DNA from: Flavobacteriales bacterium
GTDB lineage: Bacteria > Bacteroidota > Bacteroidia > Flavobacteriales_F > PHOS-HE28
Assembly (NCBI GenBank): GCA_020854015.1
Contig: JADZGG010000316.1
Location: 1-5,957, forward strand
Direction: 5' to 3'
DNA length: 5,957 bases
The notes below the pieces were generated by a model that was not told the origin of the DNA, made no database searches, and was given only the letters and a program-made list of their open reading frames with translations. Positions 1-4,800 of this stretch are shown here, piece after piece. A program made the position numbers and the translations under genes. The stretch's first letter is position 1, and every line of letters begins with the position of its first letter.

Positions 1-681
1 ATCCTGAAGAAGCTCGGCTTCCCCTGGGCCAGCGAACTGCACCACCTGAGCTACTGCATGGTGGACCTGCCCAGCGGCAAGATGAAGAGCCGCGAAGGCA
101 CCGTGGTGGACGCCGATGACCTGATCGAAGAGGTGGTGAGCGAGGCCCGCGCCATGGGCGAACAGCTCAGCAAGCTCGACGACTTCAGTGCCGAGGAGAA
201 GGCCCGACTGTTCGAGCAGATCGGACTTGCGGCCGTGAAATACTACCTGCTGAAGGTGGACCCGAAGAAGCGCATGCTCTTCGATCCGGCCGCCAGCATC
301 GACCTGCAAGGCCACACCGGACCCTTCATCCAATACACCTACGCGCGCATCCGATCCTTGGTGCGCAAGGCTGGAGACATTGGTACATGGGCGCACGAGG
401 GCATTGGCGCTCTGCTCGCGGAAGAGCGCACGGTGATCAAGTTGCTGCACCAGTTGCCTTCCGTGCTTCAGGAATCCGCCGTCAAGCTGGACCCGGCCGC
501 GCTGGCCAACCACACTTATGAACTGGTGAAGGCCTACAACAGCTTCTACCAGACCGTTCCGGTGTTGAAGGAAGAGGTTGCCATCAAGCGTGACTTCCGC
601 CTAATGCTCAGCGCTGCTGTGGCCGATAGCACCAAGAAGGCCATGTGGTGCCTGGGCATCGAGGTGCCGGAGCGGATGTAG
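1..681 (+). CDS. argS: Arginyl-tRNA synthetase, C-terminal part (5' end outside window)
   Basis: Class I aminoacyl-tRNA synthetase that charges tRNA-Arg with arginine in the cytoplasm using ATP. The frame is open from base 1 and ends at TAG (679-681), giving 226 codons; bacterial ArgRS is usually about 550-600 residues, so over half is missing upstream. Visible landmarks are the KMSKS-equivalent loop KMKSREG (window residues 27-33, nt 79-99) inside the ArgRS-typical context MVDLPSGKMKSREGTVVDADDL-like sequence, then GPF-IQYTYAR (about residues 107-116), which opens the all-helical DALR anticodon-binding domain, and the usual ArgRS tail ending near GIEVPERM. The ATG at 58 is an internal methionine, not the start, because the coding similarity continues upstream of it (ILKKLGFPW...). 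The gene converges on the porP operon and is not functionally linked to it. No frameshift or missing motif is seen in this part. Identification rests on recalled family motifs and is strong. Confidence 0.96.
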   Translation: MLKKLGFPWASELHHLSYCMVDLPSGKMKSREGTVVDADDLIEEVVSEARAMGEQLSKLDDFSAEEKARLFEQIGLAAVKYYLLKVDPKKRMLFDPAASIDLQGHTGPFIQYTYARIRSLVRKAGDIGTWAHEGIGALLAEERTVIKLLHQLPSVLQESAVKLDPAALANHTYELVKAYNSFYQTVPVLKEEVAIKRDFRLMLSAAVADSTKKAMWCLGIEVPERM

Positions 682-684
682 AAA

Positions 685-780
685 AGACCACAGAGACACC
701 CAGCTATAGAGCAACACGGAGTTGGTTGCACAACCTGCGTTCCTCTCAGTGAACCCTGTGCCTCTGCGCCTCTGTGGTCT
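685..780. repeat. Imperfect palindrome filling the convergent intergenic space; likely transcription terminator
   Basis: The outer arms AGACCACAGAG (685-695) and CTCTGTGGTCT (770-780) are perfect 11-bp inverted repeats enclosing 74 nt. Near the centre is a second perfect hairpin, GGTTG-CA-CAACC (724-735), which could form the apex of one long, interrupted stem. The right arm contains short tandem units (CCCTGTG 754-760, CCTCTGCG 761-768, CCTCTGTG 769-776). Read leftward, as the porP transcript would be, the outer stem is followed at once by TTTTC (complement of 681-685), which resembles an intrinsic terminator; read rightward there is no T-run. The left arm starts 4 nt after the argS stop and the right arm ends 4 nt before the porP stop codon. 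CACAGAGG-type palindromes recur between genes in many bacterial genomes, from general knowledge, so this may be a dispersed repeat that doubles as a terminator. The structure is seen directly; the function is inferred. Confidence 0.7.
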
Positions 781-783
781 CGC

Positions 784-1785
784 CTAGAACTTCGGACAGG
801 GCACCATGTGGAACTTGCGGTTCTTGTGCCGCGCGGGCCACTCGTAGGTGAGGCTGATCTCGTGCGCGCCACCGGTCTTCACGCCCAGCCAACTGATGGT
901 GATGTCGTAGCTGTAGATGATGCGCAGCTGCTTCTGTGTCTGGAACCCGGCCATCAGTATCACGGCGTCGTGGTTCGGGTAACCTGGTTGGTAGGCCTTC
1001 AACCCAGGCAGGCCGCGGTACCAAAGTCCGGCCATCAACGGATTGTGGTCGATGTAGACGCCCAGGTCCAGTTGGTCCCAATCCTGCTGCGCCTTATAGT
1101 GTGCTGCAATGTTGAAGGTGCTCTTGGTCCGCGCCATCGACTTATCGTCCATGGCGATGCGGTAGCCGGTGTGGATGCTGGTGCGCACGGGAAGGCGGGT
1201 GTCACCGCTCACCAGCAACGTTTGCTGTGGGCGATTGATGTGACTGAAGGAAGCCCCCAACCACACGTGCTCGCCGTAGTACATGGCGCCCATGCTGGCA
1301 TCGAAGTAGCTCGTGCGCTGCACCAGAACGGGCTCAAGCGTGGTGGGCGCACCGTCGCGGATCACCTGGTCGGCGAAGAGGAAGCTGCCCATGTCGAACT
1401 GTCGCACCGTGTAGCCCAAGCGCATGCCGAAGCGAACGGCGTTGGAGTGGTTGATGCGTGCTTCGTAGCTGTAGGCGGCGCCCACGTGGGTGAACGCAAG
1501 GCTGTTGCTGCCTGCCTCGTCGTGCATCACCATGAACCCATAGCCGCTGTGGGCCTTGGCGTTGTTGTGGTCGTAGGCCACCGCATAGGTCTCATACCCC
1601 GGCGCGATGCCCGGCCACTGGATGCGGTAGTTCAACCCGATGCGGTCCTGGTAGGTGTTACCCGTTAACGCCGGGTTCAGGTACATGGGCGCCGCGTAGA
1701 ACTGGGAGAGCTGCGGGTCCTGAGCCTGCAATTGCAGTGCAGCTGCCATCAGCACCGTTCCGGTAAGGAGGAGTCGTGTGCGCAT
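784..1785 (-). CDS. PorP/SprF-family type IX secretion system outer-membrane protein
   Basis: Complete 333-residue protein of the PorP/SprF family, whose members are predicted outer-membrane beta-barrels that support T9SS secretion or surface attachment of specific cargo. The ATG is at 1785-1783 and the stop TAG at 786-784. Residues 1-21 form a Sec signal peptide: basic MRTR, a hydrophobic core, and a probable cleavage after LQA (before QDPQ). Mature sequence starts with the family signature QFYAAPMYLNPALTG (residues 28-42). The rest is rich in alternating aromatic and polar beta-strand sequence (for example SYGFMVM-like, GLWYRGLPGL, IIYSYDITI). The end ...MVPCPKF matches the usual PCP-[KR]F tail; its cysteine (residue 330) is the only one in the protein, and the terminal Phe fits a barrel substrate of the BAM machinery. 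It follows the CHU_C adhesin gene by 3 nt, so the two are presumably co-transcribed and this is its likely secretion partner. Which paralogue (PorP or SprF) cannot be decided, so no symbol is given. Confidence 0.93.
   Translation of the reverse strand: MRTRLLLTGTVLMAAALQLQAQDPQLSQFYAAPMYLNPALTGNTYQDRIGLNYRIQWPGIAPGYETYAVAYDHNNAKAHSGYGFMVMHDEAGSNSLAFTHVGAAYSYEARINHSNAVRFGMRLGYTVRQFDMGSFLFADQVIRDGAPTTLEPVLVQRTSYFDASMGAMYYGEHVWLGASFSHINRPQQTLLVSGDTRLPVRTSIHTGYRIAMDDKSMARTKSTFNIAAHYKAQQDWDQLDLGVYIDHNPLMAGLWYRGLPGLKAYQPGYPNHDAVILMAGFQTQKQLRIIYSYDITISWLGVKTGGAHEISLTYEWPARHKNRKFHMVPCPKF
1723..1785 (-). other. Sec signal peptide of the PorP/SprF-like protein
   Basis: Twenty-one residues: MRTR, then a hydrophobic stretch LLLTGTVLMAAAL, then QLQA with small or neutral residues at -3 and -1 (Leu and Ala). 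The mature protein would begin QDPQLSQF, which matches the place where PorP/SprF family members normally start. It indicates export to the periplasm before insertion in the outer membrane and supports the chosen ATG. The exact cleavage site is inferred. Confidence 0.8.
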
Positions 1786-1803
1786 GGGTTATCGGAATAG
1801 AGT
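1783..1803 (-). promoter_or_regulatory. Stop-start junction suggesting translational coupling
   Basis: On the minus strand the adhesin stop and porP start read TAA-CCC-ATG, a 3-nt gap. The 12 nt before the stop (ACTCTATTCCGA) contain no AGGAGG-like sequence and there is no room for a separate promoter outside coding sequence. Translation of porP probably depends on ribosomes finishing the upstream gene, or on a Shine-Dalgarno-independent start as is common in Bacteroidota. The spacing is seen; coupling is inferred. Confidence 0.6.
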
Positions 1804-4800
1804 GAGGTCGCCTTTCCGCTCGATCTCCTTGTCGTCGACGAAGCGGATCCACATCTGATAGACATACACGTCCTGCTGGCTCAATTGCCCGCGGTAGTAA
1901 CCATCCCAACCCAGCAGCAAATCGTTGCTCTCGAACACCAGCTCGCCCCAGCGGTTGTAGATCCGCATCTTGAAGTCCTTCACGAACTTCACGAAGGGGT
2001 AGAACACGTCGTTGCCGAGGTCGTTGGGGTCGTAGCTGCCACCACTGCCGCCATTGGGGTTCGGCGTGAAGGCGTTGGGGATGGTGATGTCGTAGTTCGG
2101 CAGGATCTCCACTTCGTGGGATACCGCGCCGGTACAGCCGTTGCCGTCGGTCACGAGCAGTTCCACCTCGAAGGTGCCGATGTCATCGTAGGTGTGCGAG
2201 GGCGTGGTGCCCGCGCCCGTGCCACCGTCACCGAAGGTCCACGCATAGTTGGTGATGCCAGCACCTGCCAGCTCAGTGAACTGGATCGTGGGCGAGTCGA
2301 AGGTGGTGCTCCAGGGCGATGCGCTGAAGTCCGCGGTCGGAGATGGGTATACTGTTACCAGACCTGTGTTCGTCGCGGAAGCGGAACAACCGTTCGGTGT
2401 GGTCACTATCAACGATACGGTGTAGGTGCCTGCAGTGGTGTAGGTATGGACCGCAGCAGCCCCGCCACCCGTGGTGCCGTCACCGAAGTTCCAGAGGTAG
2501 GTCACTGGCTCGGTGGTCAGGCTGTCGGGCATGGTAACCGTAAGCGGCGAGCAGCCTTCCGCGATCACCGGGGGAAGCGTCACCGTCGGCGGCACTTCCA
2601 TGGAGATGGTCACCAGAGCGGAGAGCGATTGACCGCAGCCGTTGCTCGCGATCACCGTGTAGCTCTGGTTGCCGGTCACGGCCACGTTGAAGGGACCGGG
2701 GCCGGTGAGACCGAGCTCAGGCCAGGTGAAGGTGACCGTGCCAGGATAGTTGTTCACCGTAGCGCCGATCGAGGCCATGGTGCCTGGACAGTAGATGCCA
2801 CCGCCATAGGGGGCCAGCACCGCGGTGCTCAGGTCCAGCACAGTGAGCGGGAAGTTCAACGTCGGACCCTGGCAGCCTGCCCCGTCCGTTACCGTGACCT
2901 GGACGTTCTGCGAAGCAGGGAAAGAGTAGGTGACGGGTGAACCGTAGCCGATACCGACCCATTGGATCTGGTAGTTGCCCTGCCCACCTGTTGCCTGCGC
3001 CGTCAGCATGACCGGGGCGTTGATGCAGGCGGTGTCCGGCACCTGAGCGGCCAGTGTGATCGCTGAGGGAGAGGCCAGCGAAACACTGCCTTGGGCGATG
3101 CAACCGGCCGCGTCCACCACGACCACGATGAAGGTGCCTGTGCCGAGGTTGGACGCTGTCGGTGTGTTCTGGCTACCGGCATTCGCGCTCCACTGATAGG
3201 TATACCCAGGCGTACCGCCGGTAACGCTTACGGTCGCTTCCCCATTGGTTCCTCCGAAGCAACTGGGCTGCGTAGAGGCAATGTTGCTTGCCACCAGTGC
3301 GGGAGGAGCCGTTATCGCAGCGATCATCACCGTGTCGCACCCGTAGGCGTCGGTCACTTCCACAGTGTAGCTGCCAGCCGCAAGTCCGGTGATATTGGGC
3401 GTGGTCTGCACAGGTACGGTGTTCCACTGATAGCTGAGGCCGGGCGTGGCCGGGCTGTAGAAGGCGCTGCCTGTGCTGGCGTTGGAACAGGCCGGGCTCG
3501 TGGTGATGGTGGCGCCTTGGAAACTGTTCGGCAGCGTGATGTGCACCAGCTCCGTGTCCGGTGGGCAGCTGGTGTTGCCCGTAGTGGTGAAGAGCACATC
3601 AGCATAACCGGCCATGCGTTCGCCGTTGGTCGGCGTGTACTGAACGTTGAGGCCGCCACCGAAGAACTGACCCGCACCGCTCCACTGTCCACCTGTTGCG
3701 TTCACCACGGTGGCTTGCAGACCGATCGGATAGGCGCCCTGACAGGCCACCAAGTCCGGTCCGGCACTGGCGATGTTGGGTTGTCCAGCGGCAGTGATCA
3801 CGGCCGTGGAGTTGACCGGCGTGCAGCCGTTCGCATCCGTCACGGACACGTTGTAGGTGCCTGCGCCAGCGGTGATGGAGGCCGTGGTGGCGCCGTTGCT
3901 CCACGTGTAGCTGTAGGGTGCGGTGCCGCCCACCATGGTGATGGTGGCGCTGCCGTTGCCTTGGCCCGCGCAGGTCTCGTTCACCACTTGAAGGCTCGCG
4001 ATGGTGAGGGCCTGCGGTTGGGTGATGGTGACCGGCAGAGCGATGTTGCAGCCCAGCGCATCCGTCGCGGTGAGCACGTAGCTACCGGCGGTAAGACCGT
4101 TTGCCGTAGGCGTGTTCTGTATCGGGTTGGTGCTCCATTGGTAGCTGATGCCCGGAAGCACAGGGCTGTAGACAGCGCTGCCCGTGGAAGTTCCGTTGCA
4201 CGCGGCATTGATGCCGGTCACGCTGGAGTTGAGGAAGCTGTTGCTGATGCTGATCACCGCAACATCGGTGGCTGTGGGGCATCCGAAGCCCGACACCGCT
4301 GTGAGCGTGAGCGAGGCGCTTCCTGCGGCCACTTCGCCGGGAGACGGTGTGTAGAGCACGTTGGTGCCTGTGCCGCTATAACTGCCCGCACCACCTGACC
4401 AGGCACCCGAAGCGGCATTGGTGATCGAACCGTTCAACGTCACGGCCTGGGTGCTCTGGCACAGGATCAGATCGGGTCCCGCATTGGCCGTTGGGTTCTG
4501 CGCGGTGGTGCCGATCACGGCCGTGGTGTTCACCGGTGCACAACCGTTCGCATCGGTGATGGTGACCGTGTAAGTGCCTGCGCCGGCCACGATGGCGGAG
4601 CTGCTGGTGCCGTTGCTCCAGACGTAGTTGTAAGGCTGCGTTCCGCCGGTCATGGTCAATGTGGCGCTGCCGTTGCCTTGTCCGGCGCAGGTCTCGTTCA
4701 CCACTTGCAGGTTCGCGACCGCCAGCGCCTGTGGCTGGGTGATGGTGACGGTCTCCGTGGTGTTGCAGCCCAGCGCATCCACAACTGTCACGCTGTAGGT

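Noticed and set aside
58..60. ATG as the start of a short separate gene on the plus strand
   Set aside because: The 19 codons upstream are in frame and continue typical ArgRS sequence directly into the KMKSREG loop, so this is the truncated argS.
682..783. tRNA or small RNA gene between argS and porP
   Set aside because: No cloverleaf or T-loop consensus is visible, and the palindrome adjoining both stop codons is better explained as a terminator or dispersed repeat.
808..1668. 286-codon open frame on the plus strand, antisense to porP
   Set aside because: It has no recognisable domain and lies wholly inside a well-supported PorP/SprF gene. Long antisense frames are expected when the sense gene is GC-rich and seldom uses TTA, CTA or TCA codons.
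1885..2940. 351-codon open frame on the plus strand opposite the PKD and CHU_C region
   Set aside because: No known motif; the opposite strand has unmistakable WNFGDG, WTFGDG and CHU_C signatures.
3091..4398. 435-codon open frame on the plus strand, antisense to the adhesin repeats
   Set aside because: Its Arg/Gly/His/Val-rich composition is typical of a shadow frame, and its internal repeats merely mirror the 717-nt period of the real gene.
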